Assembly (NCBI RefSeq): GCF_003315205.1
Contig: NZ_QNRR01000001.1
Coordinates: 124,001 to 188,000, forward strand
Source of the DNA: Roseimicrobium gellanilyticum
GTDB lineage: Bacteria; Verrucomicrobiota; Verrucomicrobiia; Verrucomicrobiales; Verrucomicrobiaceae
Length of the DNA stretch: 64,000 nucleotides
Direction: 5' to 3'
This document shows, piece by piece, positions 54,322 through 62,738 of this stretch. The position numbers and the translations under genes were made by a program. The notes beneath the pieces are model-generated. The model had not been told where the DNA came from. It saw only the letters and a list, made by a program, of their open reading frames with translations, and did no database searches. Position 1 is the stretch's first letter, and every line of letters begins with the position of its first letter.

Positions 54322-54687
54322 TCACGGAAGCGGCTCCGTGAGCACTGCCTCGATCATCGCCAGCGACGCATCGGGTCTGCCTGCAATGAATCCGCCCCCG
54401 ATGGCAAAGGGAACGAGTGCCGTCCTTCCTGTGATGGCCAGTCCCCTCGCCACAGGATGCAGCGCTGTTTCGGCGAAGGTCGGAGGAGGCTCGGGAATCA
54501 GCGGGGTATGAGGTCCCGGTGGATCGACGTGCTTCACATTGGGTGTTGCCTGATAGAGCACTGCTGCCGTGGGAGGCGGCGTGGAGTAGCGGGGCTTGTC
54601 CGTCGCGCAAGCTACCAGCGAGGTTGCCGCGAGTGTGATGCAGATGGGACGCAGGATGGCGCCGGTCGCAATGTTGACCTGATTCAT
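54322..54687 (-). CDS. Small putative lipoprotein between sigma factor and kinase
   Basis: The 121-aa protein has a lipoprotein signal with the lipobox-like VACA (about residue 27), a Pro-rich linker, and a C-terminal part with a hydrophobic stretch (~85-105). No family was recognised. It lies 72 nt upstream of the WD40 kinase and 95 nt downstream of the sigma factor, on the same strand, so it may be part of the module. Possibly an envelope sensor or anchor for the kinase (inference). Confidence 0.65.
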   Translation of the reverse strand: MNQVNIATGAILRPICITLAATSLVACATDKPRYSTPPPTAAVLYQATPNVKHVDPPGPHTPLIPEPPPTFAETALHPVARGLAITGRTALVPFAIGGGFIAGRPDASLAMIEAVLTEPLP

Positions 54688-54782
54688 GGCACAGTGGTCC
54701 GGTGGTTGGATCCGGACCTCCTTTCACAGGGTGCATCTTGAATCAGGGGCGAAGGGTTACACGGAATGCGCGGATTGTTTCA

Positions 54783-55499
54783 CTAAGCGGTGGAAATCAC
54801 TCTGAGAAGGTGCCGCAGCTCATCATCAATCTGGTCCTCGGCGTCCACGGTTTGCGCCACCTCTTCGCGAAGGAAGGTGCCAAAACGATGCCTCAGCCGG
54901 TGGAGGGCCACTTTCACCGTGCCCTCCTCCATGCCCTGTTGTACGGCCGTGGCGTGCACGGCGCCGGGAGGTGTGTTCAGCAGCAGGGGCAGCAGGGCTT
55001 CCAAGGTGCGCTGTCGCACGGGATTTTGCTGTTCCTCACGCAGACGCGAAAACACACGTTCGATCAAGGTGAACGCCCATTGACGATCGAAGAGTGCATT
55101 GTCATCAGGCCCATCTTGGGGCGGTGCTTGCGGAGCATCATGATCCTCCAGGCTCACACGTGTGAGATGGCCGCCCCGCTTCTTCGCCCGGGCGTGCGTC
55201 CACGCGTCGCACAGGAAGCGCTTGAGCAGCATCAGCACCCACGCACGCAGTTTTCCGCGCACGGCATCCGCATCATCCAGCAATTTTTCGCGGATGAGCA
55301 TGCAAAAAAACTCCTGCGCCAGATCATCCGCATCGTTCCTGCCATCCAGGTGCCTTCTGATGTAGGCGTGGACGGGTTTCCAGTAGGCGCGGCATACATC
55401 GTCCCACGCGCGGAGTGATTCTTCCGTGTGCGGCTCCCGCAGTCGTGCGATCAGGGTCCATCGCGTGCCTGGGAAAATGCTTTCGGTCTCACTCTTCAT
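54783..55499 (-). CDS. ECF-like sigma factor of the kinase-linked type (module 2)
   Basis: The 238-aa protein begins with the GTRWTLIARL signature and has sigma region 2 (YWKPVHAYI...NDADDLAQEFFCML) and region 4 (AVQQGMEEGTVKVALHRLRHRF). It is a paralogue of the sigma factor at 42508-43242. It lies upstream of a lipoprotein and a WD40 Ser/Thr kinase on the same strand, giving the order sigma-lipoprotein-kinase, reversed relative to module 1. Its start is near the divergent TM2-domain gene at 55641. Confidence 0.9.
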   Translation of the reverse strand: MKSETESIFPGTRWTLIARLREPHTEESLRAWDDVCRAYWKPVHAYIRRHLDGRNDADDLAQEFFCMLIREKLLDDADAVRGKLRAWVLMLLKRFLCDAWTHARAKKRGGHLTRVSLEDHDAPQAPPQDGPDDNALFDRQWAFTLIERVFSRLREEQQNPVRQRTLEALLPLLLNTPPGAVHATAVQQGMEEGTVKVALHRLRHRFGTFLREEVAQTVDAEDQIDDELRHLLRVISTA

Positions 55500-55640
55500 G
55501 GACCTGTAAAGGAAATCTTAGCAAGGCCGGGCTATTTCACAAGAGCGGCTTTTTGCCATACGCACAAAAAACGTGACAGTTCTCGGGACTTTGGCAGACT
55601 CCGTGCGTCAGTCTGTTCGGCAATCAACACACCTAAATCC

Positions 55641-55850
55641 ATGAGCGACAAGAAATTCCTTCCCACGCTGCTGCTGGCCATCTTCCTTGGCGGACTTGGA
55701 GTACACCGCTTCTATGTGGGCAAAGTGGGTACCGGCGTGCTGCAGCTTCTTACCTGCGGCGGCATTGGCGTCTGGGCGCTGATCGACATCATCATGATCG
55801 CCATGGGGAATTTCCGGGACAAGAACGGCCTGCCGCTGGCGAAGGACTAA
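55641..55850 (+). CDS. TM2-domain protein
   Basis: The 69-aa protein is a TM2-domain membrane protein: GGLGVHRFYVGKVGTGVLQLL (glycine-rich first helix and turn with HRFY) and a second helix with GVWALIDIIMIA. Such proteins are short membrane units of unclear role. The ATG at 55641 is chosen because longer in-frame starts overlap the sigma factor promoter region and are not protein-like. Divergent from the sigma factor gene. Confidence 0.93.
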   Translation: MSDKKFLPTLLLAIFLGGLGVHRFYVGKVGTGVLQLLTCGGIGVWALIDIIMIAMGNFRDKNGLPLAKD

Positions 55851-55925
55851 CTGGCACGGTCGGGGTGCCTGTGTCCGGAAAGGGAATGCCTTGCGGCAGT
55901 CCTTTGGCCCTGCCATGAGTCCCTC

Positions 55926-56222
55926 ATGACCGCTGCCGAACTCGCCCAATCTGCCAAGTCCGACGCCGCACCCCCTGCCGGGTTGTCACCGGAAGCGGAA
56001 GCCCTGTGGCACGCGAAGAAGGGGAACTGGGAAGAGGCGCATGACATTGCCCAGGACATCCACACCGCTATGGGATCGTGGATCCATGCCCTGCTGCATC
56101 TGATTGAGGGGGACATCGGCAATGCCGGCTACTGGTACGCCAAGGCCCGCAAGCCCGCGCGAGGCAGGGGAGAGATTGATGCCGAGTGGCAGTCGATTGC
56201 CACGGAAGTGATGGGTTCGTGA
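55926..56222 (+). CDS. Small soluble protein of unknown function
   Basis: The 98-aa protein is hydrophilic and helical, with Trp/His-rich patches (ALWHAKKGNWEEAHDIAQ, SWIHALLHLIEGDIGNAGYW). The second half of the pattern recalls TPR-like repeats. I believe similar unnamed proteins are common in this phylum. It is followed, after 1 nt, by a small membrane protein gene, so both are likely co-transcribed. Confidence 0.8.
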   Translation: MTAAELAQSAKSDAAPPAGLSPEAEALWHAKKGNWEEAHDIAQDIHTAMGSWIHALLHLIEGDIGNAGYWYAKARKPARGRGEIDAEWQSIATEVMGS

Positions 56223-56223
56223 T

Positions 56224-56586
56224 ATGACTCTCGAGGCCTTGCCTGCTACGCCGCCCCCGATACCAGCGCCCGTGTCCATGGCGCCGCGCTGGCTCTTCTG
56301 GGTATTTTCCACGGTGGCTCTGCCGGTGGTTCCGTGGCTGACACCCATCGTGGAAAAGGATGACGCGACGCTCTTCATGGTCACGACCGGGTTGGCCGTT
56401 GTGTGTCAGCTTGTGGCTTCGATCATCCTCGGGATTGGCATCGCGCGGAAGCGGGCCTTTCGTTTGGGCGGCACCATCGGGATGTCTGTGCTGTTTACAG
56501 TCATTAGTTGGGCAGTAGCGACCGGGGTCTATCTGCTGGGCATGATGATTTTCATCATGATGCTGTATGAGAAGAAGGGGGTGTGA
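56224..56586 (+). CDS. Small membrane protein, 120 aa
   Basis: The 120-aa protein has a Pro-rich N-terminus and four likely membrane helices (~20-38, ~52-72, ~80-98, ~100-118). No family was recognised. It starts 1 nt after the stop of the previous gene, so translational coupling is likely. The RidA gene follows 78 nt later. Confidence 0.75.
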   Translation: MTLEALPATPPPIPAPVSMAPRWLFWVFSTVALPVVPWLTPIVEKDDATLFMVTTGLAVVCQLVASIILGIGIARKRAFRLGGTIGMSVLFTVISWAVATGVYLLGMMIFIMMLYEKKGV

Positions 56587-56664
56587 AGTTCGCGGAGCTT
56601 TGGGGGCTGGAAATTGTCCGTTCCCCGTTGACTCCCGCCCCGCGCCCGCTCAGTTGCGCTCCCC

Positions 56665-57045
56665 ATGCAAATCATCTCCGCACCCAACGCCCCCGCCGCT
56701 GTCGGTCCGTATTCCCAGGCCGTGCGCACGGGGAATCTCCTCTTCTGCTCCGGTCAGATCCCGATTGATCCGACCACCGGCAAAATCGAAGCCACCGATG
56801 TGGAAGGCCAGGCCAAGCAGGTCATCGCGAACATCAAGGCCGTGCTCGCCGGCGCCGGTCTCACCATCCAGAACGTGGTGAAGTCCACGATGTTCCTCCA
56901 GGACATGGCCGACTTCCCCAAGGTGAACCCCATCTATGAAGCGGGCTACGAAGGCCACAAGCCAGCTCGTTCCACCATCCAGGTGGCGAAGCTTCCCCTC
57001 GGCTCGCTGGTCGAGATCGAAGTGATCGCTGAGTTCGCCAGCTAG
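56665..57045 (+). CDS. ridA: RidA/YjgF-family enamine/imine deaminase
   Basis: The 126-aa protein is a RidA-family member, which hydrolyses reactive enamine/imine products of PLP enzymes. Diagnostic parts are GPYSQAV near the N-terminus, FCSGQIPIDPTTG, and the C-terminal ARSTIQVAKLPLGSLVEIEVIA with the catalytic Arg in ARST. Length is typical (~126-130). A stable hairpin follows at 57074. Confidence 0.95.
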   Translation: MQIISAPNAPAAVGPYSQAVRTGNLLFCSGQIPIDPTTGKIEATDVEGQAKQVIANIKAVLAGAGLTIQNVVKSTMFLQDMADFPKVNPIYEAGYEGHKPARSTIQVAKLPLGSLVEIEVIAEFAS

Positions 57046-57073
57046 GCCGGCTCGCTCGCTCTTTTTGCAATTT

Positions 57074-57106
57074 GGGAGAATGCATCATTCTGCGGTGCAT
57101 TCTCCC
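57074..57106. repeat. 11-bp perfect inverted repeat after ridA
   Basis: GGGAGAATGCA (57074-57084) pairs with 57096-57106 around an 11-nt loop. It lies 28 nt after the ridA stop and 52 nt before the PQQ-repeat gene. It may end the ridA transcript, although no T-run follows it on the plus strand. Confidence 0.65.
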
Positions 57107-57158
57107 GTGCAAGACGGGACAATGGCGATCCGTTGGCATGGAACTACCCGGTCCCACC

Positions 57159-58727
57159 ATGCTGCGTCGTCTTGCCCCCATTGCTTTGCTTTCGTGTTTT
57201 TCTGCTGCCACACTCCACGCGGAGTGGAATCAATGGCGCGGCTCGCAGCGCAACGGCATCAGCGATGACTCCACGCCGATTGCCGGTTCGCTGCCTCAGG
57301 GAAGCCTGACCCCCATCTGGGAAAGCGGCACCATTCCCAGCGACCATGACGGTGGACACAGCAGTCCCGTGGTCAGTGGCGGACGCGTGTATTTGAGTGT
57401 CGTGTGGCACACGCGTGTGCCCTCGGAGACGCGTCTCATTGATGAAGAAGTGATCAGCGCCGTGGGGCATCGCGGTACCAACGTGCTCGGCGCGGAACTC
57501 ACGAAGAAGATGGAGGACGCGCGCAAGAGCCGCCCTGGCAGCATGCGTGGCACGGCCCTTGATGAGGCCGCGAAGAAGTGGGTGGAGGAGAACTTCAGCG
57601 AAGAGCAGAAGCTTGTGCTGGGTACTTGGGCCGAGCAGCGCTTCAAGCAGGGGAAGAACGCCATCGATGTCGAGCTGCTGGATAAAGTGGCAAAACGACA
57701 GAACAAACCATTCGCCACTGCGGCGGAGTTGCTCACGTGGGCAGAGACTGAATTCCCAGACACGACTGTGCGCGAGCGTATCCTCAAGGCGATCCCCGAC
57801 ACCTTGAAGGTCGGCCGCGACACCATCGTGTGCCTCGACGGGCAGACCGGAAAGGAACTGTGGAAGTTTGAGCACGAGGGCCAGCCCACGGGGCGCCGCA
57901 CCTCCGGAACCCCCGCCGTCGTGGATGGCAAGGTGTATGCCGTGGGCAGCACCAACCTCTACGCAGTGGATGCGGAAAAAGGCACACTTGTCTGGAAGAC
58001 TGAGCTCAAGCCCGCCGGTGCTGGCAGCTCGCCACTCGTGAACGATGACAAGGTCTACGTCATGGCGGGCGGCCTCATGTGCGTGGAGACCGCCACTGGC
58101 AAGACCCTCTGGACCAGCAAGGAAGTGAAGGGAGACACCGCCAGCCCTGTCCTCTGGAAGACAAGCGACGGCAAGACCACCCTGGTGTGTAATGCCAACA
58201 AAGGACTCATCGGCCTCGATCCCGCCACAGGTGAGAAACGTTGGGAGGTGGAAGGCGGTGGCCAGTCATCGCCGGTGATTGAAGGCGATCACCTTGTCAT
58301 CTTCAGCGGTGCCCAGGATGTGGGCCTGCGCTGCTACCTCGCGCAGAAAGATGCCGCACCCAAGACCCTGTGGTCCCACTGGTGGATGTCCCGTCGCTAC
58401 ACCGGCTCCCCCATCATCCATGAAGGTCACGTCTATCTCATGTGCGGCGGCAAGCACCAGTGCGTGAGCCTCGCCGATGGCAAAGTGAAGTGGCAGGAGG
58501 AAGTGGAGAGCACCATCACTTCACCCCTGCTGGTGGATGGCAAGATTCTCAGCATCGAGCAGAACGGCATCTTCCTGCGCCTCATCAAAGCCGACCCCGC
58601 CAGCTACCAACTCCTTGGTCGCGCCAAGGTGGAGGCCATGTGGTGTCCTACACCCGCTCCCTACGACGGCCGTCTCATTGTCCGTCGCAAGGACAAGGTG
58701 GTGTGCTTTGACTTGCGGCAGAAATAA
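57159..58727 (+). CDS. Secreted PQQ-type beta-propeller repeat protein
   Basis: The 522-aa protein has a signal peptide (~1-21), then EWNQWRGSQRNGISDD, the typical start of verrucomicrobial and planctomycetal PQQ-like outer-membrane or periplasmic propellers. Repeats such as VCLDGQTGKELWKFEHEG, YAVDAEKGTLVWKTEL and IGLDPATGEKRWEVEGG are visible. A helical insertion of about 130 residues (~90-215), rich in charged residues, interrupts the propeller after the first blade. PQQ-binding residues for alcohol-dehydrogenase activity are not evident, so the function may be structural or binding. The ATG at 57159 is preferred; 57138 is in frame. Confidence 0.85.
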   Translation: MLRRLAPIALLSCFSAATLHAEWNQWRGSQRNGISDDSTPIAGSLPQGSLTPIWESGTIPSDHDGGHSSPVVSGGRVYLSVVWHTRVPSETRLIDEEVISAVGHRGTNVLGAELTKKMEDARKSRPGSMRGTALDEAAKKWVEENFSEEQKLVLGTWAEQRFKQGKNAIDVELLDKVAKRQNKPFATAAELLTWAETEFPDTTVRERILKAIPDTLKVGRDTIVCLDGQTGKELWKFEHEGQPTGRRTSGTPAVVDGKVYAVGSTNLYAVDAEKGTLVWKTELKPAGAGSSPLVNDDKVYVMAGGLMCVETATGKTLWTSKEVKGDTASPVLWKTSDGKTTLVCNANKGLIGLDPATGEKRWEVEGGGQSSPVIEGDHLVIFSGAQDVGLRCYLAQKDAAPKTLWSHWWMSRRYTGSPIIHEGHVYLMCGGKHQCVSLADGKVKWQEEVESTITSPLLVDGKILSIEQNGIFLRLIKADPASYQLLGRAKVEAMWCPTPAPYDGRLIVRRKDKVVCFDLRQK

Positions 58728-58811
58728 GTGGCTAAGGAGCGCGGACCTTCCGGGCCACAAGTCCGGCGAAGTGTCGCACCTCACAAAGGAGCGAACGTCG
58801 CCGCCAGTGAC

Positions 58812-59978
58812 TCACATGCCCTGCACCCGGCGCGCTGCCAGCTCCGCGACTTCCTCCTCAAGGGTGGCTGACTTCTCCGGGGCATTGCCGGAAGCCTTCT
58901 TCTTCCGCGGGGGATTGCGGCGTTTCCACCACATGAAGAAGCCGGTCACTGCGAGGGTGCCTGGCGTGAGGCCACCGATGCACCACAGGATTTTCACCGG
59001 GATGCCGCCGAAGTTGCCGAAGTGCAGCGGGCGGAAGGTGTCTTCAATCTTTGCCCAAGCACCAGCTTGACGCAGGTCTTTGACTTCCTTCACTTCTCCA
59101 GTCTGCTGGTCGAACATCACCGTGCTGCCATACGGACTGGTCAGCAGTCCTTCACCCGCCTGGCCATAGAGCGTGATGCCGAGCCCGGGGGCGGAGGGGA
59201 GTGAGATGAAGCCGGTGCTGAAGCCGGGAATTTTCTCCTGCGCCTTCTTCACCAGGGCGTCCATGGTGATCGTGCTCGAGTAGTAAGTCTGGGTGATCTT
59301 TTGGGCTTCCTCCTCCCCGGCATGTTCTTCCTCCAGAAGGTGACCGATGAGGTGACCAAGGTTCCACCAGGCTCCGGTGAAGCCCAGGATGAGATTGAAG
59401 GCCACGGAAGTGATGCCCACCATCTTGTGAAAGTCGGAGAAGAAGATGCGTGCACTCCGACCCCAGCGCAGGGTGAAAAGTGTCTTCCAGAACCCACGGT
59501 AGAGCCATACACCGGTGATGCCGAGGAGGCACAACAATGCCGCGCAGAGCCCGGCGATCAGCTCCCCAGTGTGGTCTGCGAGGAAGCTGTAGTGAAACGA
59601 AAGCAGCCACCCCGTGATGGTGTCTTCACGATCCATTGGCTTGGCCAGCACCTCCCCCGTGTAGGGGTTGACCGTGATTCCCTGCCACGTGTCCGTACCG
59701 TGCTTCACGACGTAGGCCAGATCGGCACGGTCGGGCGCGCTTGCCTTGTCCCAGCCCATGACCTCGTAGCCTGGCACGGCCTTTCTCGCGGAGGACAGCA
59801 GGGCGTCGAAGGACTGTCGCTCACGTCCTGCCGGGTCCACCTTCAGCATCTGGGGGAAGAGCACACCATCCAGCTCGTCCTTGAATACCAGCACGCTGCC
59901 GGTTAGGCCAATAATGATCAAGCCGAAACCGGCAACCAGACCGAGCCAGGAGTGGAGGAAGAAAAGACGGCGCTTCAT
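58812..59978 (-). CDS. PepSY-domain iron-uptake-type membrane protein
   Basis: The 388-aa protein has the PepSY-TM plan: an N-terminal helix with FFLHSWLGLVAGFGLIIIGLTGS, two PepSY-like extracytoplasmic domains (~45-120 and ~235-310), three further membrane helices (HYSFLADHTGELIAGL, FSDFHKMVGITSVAFNL, GIPVKILWCIGGL) and a basic tail. Proteins of this type are often found next to TonB-dependent iron receptors and linked to ferric-siderophore reduction. A candidate Fur box lies 28 nt upstream. The window also holds a decayed receptor, but not beside this gene. Confidence 0.9.
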   Translation of the reverse strand: MKRRLFFLHSWLGLVAGFGLIIIGLTGSVLVFKDELDGVLFPQMLKVDPAGRERQSFDALLSSARKAVPGYEVMGWDKASAPDRADLAYVVKHGTDTWQGITVNPYTGEVLAKPMDREDTITGWLLSFHYSFLADHTGELIAGLCAALLCLLGITGVWLYRGFWKTLFTLRWGRSARIFFSDFHKMVGITSVAFNLILGFTGAWWNLGHLIGHLLEEEHAGEEEAQKITQTYYSSTITMDALVKKAQEKIPGFSTGFISLPSAPGLGITLYGQAGEGLLTSPYGSTVMFDQQTGEVKEVKDLRQAGAWAKIEDTFRPLHFGNFGGIPVKILWCIGGLTPGTLAVTGFFMWWKRRNPPRKKKASGNAPEKSATLEEEVAELAARRVQGM

Positions 59979-60005
59979 GCAGGGGGGCGTCCTTCATAAC
60001 CTCTC

Positions 60006-60023
60006 TGCAATTCAGTCTCAATA
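60006..60023 (-). promoter_or_regulatory. Candidate Fur box upstream of the PepSY gene
   Basis: On the minus strand this reads TATTGAGACTGAATTGCA, matching TATTGAGAATCAGTTGCA of the flavodoxin locus (9997-10014) at 15 of 18 positions. It lies 28 nt upstream of the PepSY-protein start. Together the two sites suggest a shared iron regulator. Confidence 0.55.
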
Positions 60024-60067
60024 GCAAGTTCGGGCTAGTGGTACTGGTTCCTGCTGGTTTTGACGGA

Positions 60068-62677
60068 CTACCTGCCAATCACCATCCGATGCGTCTGCAT
60101 CTCGTACCCGTGCGCGGTCGCCGTCATCCTGCCCTCCTTGAGGATGGGAGCGGTGAGCGTGGCGTCGTCCGTTTCGATGTGGGTGATGCGACGTGCTTCG
60201 CCCATGGGACGCAGGGTGGAGAGGGTATAGCTCTGTGGACGTGTGGCCAGATTCCACGCGCGTGCCACGAGCCCCTTGCCAATGCCATCGTCATGGACCT
60301 TGAGAGCCCAGAGGAGTACGTTGGGATTGTCCACTTGGAGAAGTGAAGCGCGATCCTCAGGATACACCTTGCCTCCGGTTACGGCCCCCACGACAAGGGG
60401 ATTCTGGTGTTCCTGGGCGAACTTCATCGCACTCACGGGGGAGTAGGCGGTGTGCGCACGGAGGGCGTAGCGCTGCAGGAAACGCGTCTCATGCCCCTGG
60501 CTATCGAGCCCGGTAAACTTGCCCCCCAGGAGTGGGTGGAAGGAAGGCGTCACCGTATCGAGGCTGTGCGACGTGCTGTTCCCCAGGCGGAAGAAAAGAC
60601 CGTCTGCGTTGGAAAGCGTCAGCCCAGCGGCTGTGCTGCCGATCTTTCCCGTCATCGTGACGAAGGAATTCATGGTCAGCAGATCGTATCTCGCGGCTAC
60701 AGGTGAGTAATGGCCCGCATCCGAGGTGAGCTTTGCGAGGAGGATGGCGCCCACTTCTTCGTGATGCGTATCCGGGCTCTCGGCAAAGGCGGTGTGGTAT
60801 GCCCAGTAGTGCGGCGTGTTGCCGAAGTTCTCCGTGACCGTGTTCTCGATCTCCACTCTGGGAATGCCGCGATACAGCGTGACCTTCACGGTATGCGCAG
60901 GAATCTCACGACGCACCGCCCGCAGCGTGACGGATACTGGCCCCACACCGCCCTCCAAACTCACGGTGCCACCATCGGGTGCCGTTTTACTGTCCGGATT
61001 CGTGGTGAGATCGTTGAACTTTAGAGGGCTTGCCGCCTTCACAAACTCAAGACCACCGCCCGAGGCCGGCTGCATGCTGGTGATGGCGCCACGCCCTGAA
61101 AGCGCGATGCGGTAGAACTCATTCGCAATCGTGGTGTCCTCGTGCGTGAGCGTGGTTGTGGGGTCCTTCCCCTTTCCTGGGCGAACCTCGTACACCTTGT
61201 AGCCTGCACTGGGTACGTCGCCTGCCAGGATGCGCAGCGCGGTGGGCTTCACCGAAGTTGGTACGAATTGCGAAGGTATTTCTTCACCCGTGGTGAGATC
61301 CACCACATGCACCGGCTCGTTGTCCGTCCATGGAATGTTCGCCACATCCGTGCGTTCCCAGCCCAGCGGATTGAAGATGAAGAAGCGTGTGCCGTTGCCG
61401 GACTTTTTGATGAGCGAGCCGAGCGCTGAAGTCGCATCCACATAGAGCGCCTGCACATAGCGGTCGATTTCTTCCACCAGCCGCTTCTGCCAGTCGAGTC
61501 GTTCCTGCGCGAAACCGGTGACTGTGAGGTCGTGCTCGAAGTACAGCCCCAGGTTTAGAAAGGCGAGCTCACGCGCGCGCTTCGTGGTTGCATCCTCTTT
61601 GAATTTCGGATTCTCCAGCGCCACGAACGCTGCCATGGCTTCGGCGGCACGAAGTTTGATCAGGGAGCGCTTCACCCGGGCGGAGACCTCTGCAAGCGAC
61701 GCCGGTTGGATGTCCCAATCATTGCCGAATGCCGCGCTGAAATCCTGAAGCAGCGGCGCCTGTTGTGTTTCAAATTGCTCAAAGAAATCGATCGTGTTGG
61801 ACACGCGCACCTCGTGCTCATCCGGCTCGCGCCTCCACACATAGTCACGGATGTCGCTATTCAGTGTCAGCTTGTCATCCCATCCCTGGCCAAAGGCGCC
61901 CAGCACCTGATAGCCCTGGTAGCGAGGTTCGTTGAGAAGCAGTTCGGTGGCCTTGTCCGGCTTGCGCGCTTCGGCATAACCACCAATGCTTTCATTCGTG
62001 AAGTAGGTGTACCACTTCATGAGCATGGAGCTGCCATCCTGCCCGCGCCAGCGGTAGACCTCGCGTTCGCGATTCCGCAGCTCATCTTCCTTCACCACCG
62101 TCGCGCAGGCACACACACCGTGCCACGCGTACTTCGCGCCGGATCCGCTCCACAAGGATCCCAGGCCGAAGGGGATGGTCTGATTTTCCAATGCCTGCGC
62201 AAAACGGAAGCGCATGTCGTACTGCCTCTCCAGTCTCCCGGGGAAATACATGGAACGCAGTACCGCTTCCGCTGGCGCTCCGCCCCAGGAGCAGACCAAC
62301 GGGGTGAGTGGTGTGGTGAGGTTGCCCTCCTTGTGCCGCTGCATGAGTTCAGCAAAGCGGTCGCCCTTCCCTGCGAGGTCGAAGTCGGGCTTCAGGCTGC
62401 CATCACGAAACACCTTGAGCCATAGCGAGCCGTCCGTGGTGAACTTGCTCTGGCGTCCCGCCGGTTCCTTCGCGGTGATTTTGATTTGGTCCAGATGATA
62501 GCTGAGCATCTTCTGGAAATAGCCGTAGTAGTCCGCTTCGGAGGCGCTCCAGATGAAGTCGGTGTGGTCATCCGGTGCGAGGTAGATCTTTTTTCCAGTC
62601 TGCGCCTGAGAAGCGAGGTCTCCTGCCAGCCAGCAGACCGTAGCGAGCAGGAGTGAGAACGTGCAGTGACGACGCAT
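60068..62677 (-). CDS. Secreted GH38-like alpha-mannosidase-type glycoside hydrolase
   Basis: The 869-aa protein has a signal peptide (~1-25) and features of glycoside hydrolase family 38-type enzymes. The N-terminal strand IYLAPDDHTDFIWS (H..D metal pair) resembles the HSHDVGW start of alpha-mannosidases. The middle helical region is followed by the C-terminal beta domain starting near FFIFNPLGWERTDV, which is typical of GH38 C-terminal parts. It should cut mannose-containing glycans in the periplasm, though the exact specificity is not known. The nucleophile was not identified by eye. Confidence 0.75.
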   Translation of the reverse strand: MRRHCTFSLLLATVCWLAGDLASQAQTGKKIYLAPDDHTDFIWSASEADYYGYFQKMLSYHLDQIKITAKEPAGRQSKFTTDGSLWLKVFRDGSLKPDFDLAGKGDRFAELMQRHKEGNLTTPLTPLVCSWGGAPAEAVLRSMYFPGRLERQYDMRFRFAQALENQTIPFGLGSLWSGSGAKYAWHGVCACATVVKEDELRNREREVYRWRGQDGSSMLMKWYTYFTNESIGGYAEARKPDKATELLLNEPRYQGYQVLGAFGQGWDDKLTLNSDIRDYVWRREPDEHEVRVSNTIDFFEQFETQQAPLLQDFSAAFGNDWDIQPASLAEVSARVKRSLIKLRAAEAMAAFVALENPKFKEDATTKRARELAFLNLGLYFEHDLTVTGFAQERLDWQKRLVEEIDRYVQALYVDATSALGSLIKKSGNGTRFFIFNPLGWERTDVANIPWTDNEPVHVVDLTTGEEIPSQFVPTSVKPTALRILAGDVPSAGYKVYEVRPGKGKDPTTTLTHEDTTIANEFYRIALSGRGAITSMQPASGGGLEFVKAASPLKFNDLTTNPDSKTAPDGGTVSLEGGVGPVSVTLRAVRREIPAHTVKVTLYRGIPRVEIENTVTENFGNTPHYWAYHTAFAESPDTHHEEVGAILLAKLTSDAGHYSPVAARYDLLTMNSFVTMTGKIGSTAAGLTLSNADGLFFRLGNSTSHSLDTVTPSFHPLLGGKFTGLDSQGHETRFLQRYALRAHTAYSPVSAMKFAQEHQNPLVVGAVTGGKVYPEDRASLLQVDNPNVLLWALKVHDDGIGKGLVARAWNLATRPQSYTLSTLRPMGEARRITHIETDDATLTAPILKEGRMTATAHGYEMQTHRMVIGR

Positions 62678-62738
62678 GAGGGGACCTGGCTCGGAGCTTA
62701 CCGTGGCGCCTCACAGGCGGCGAGCACGATTTGCGTGC

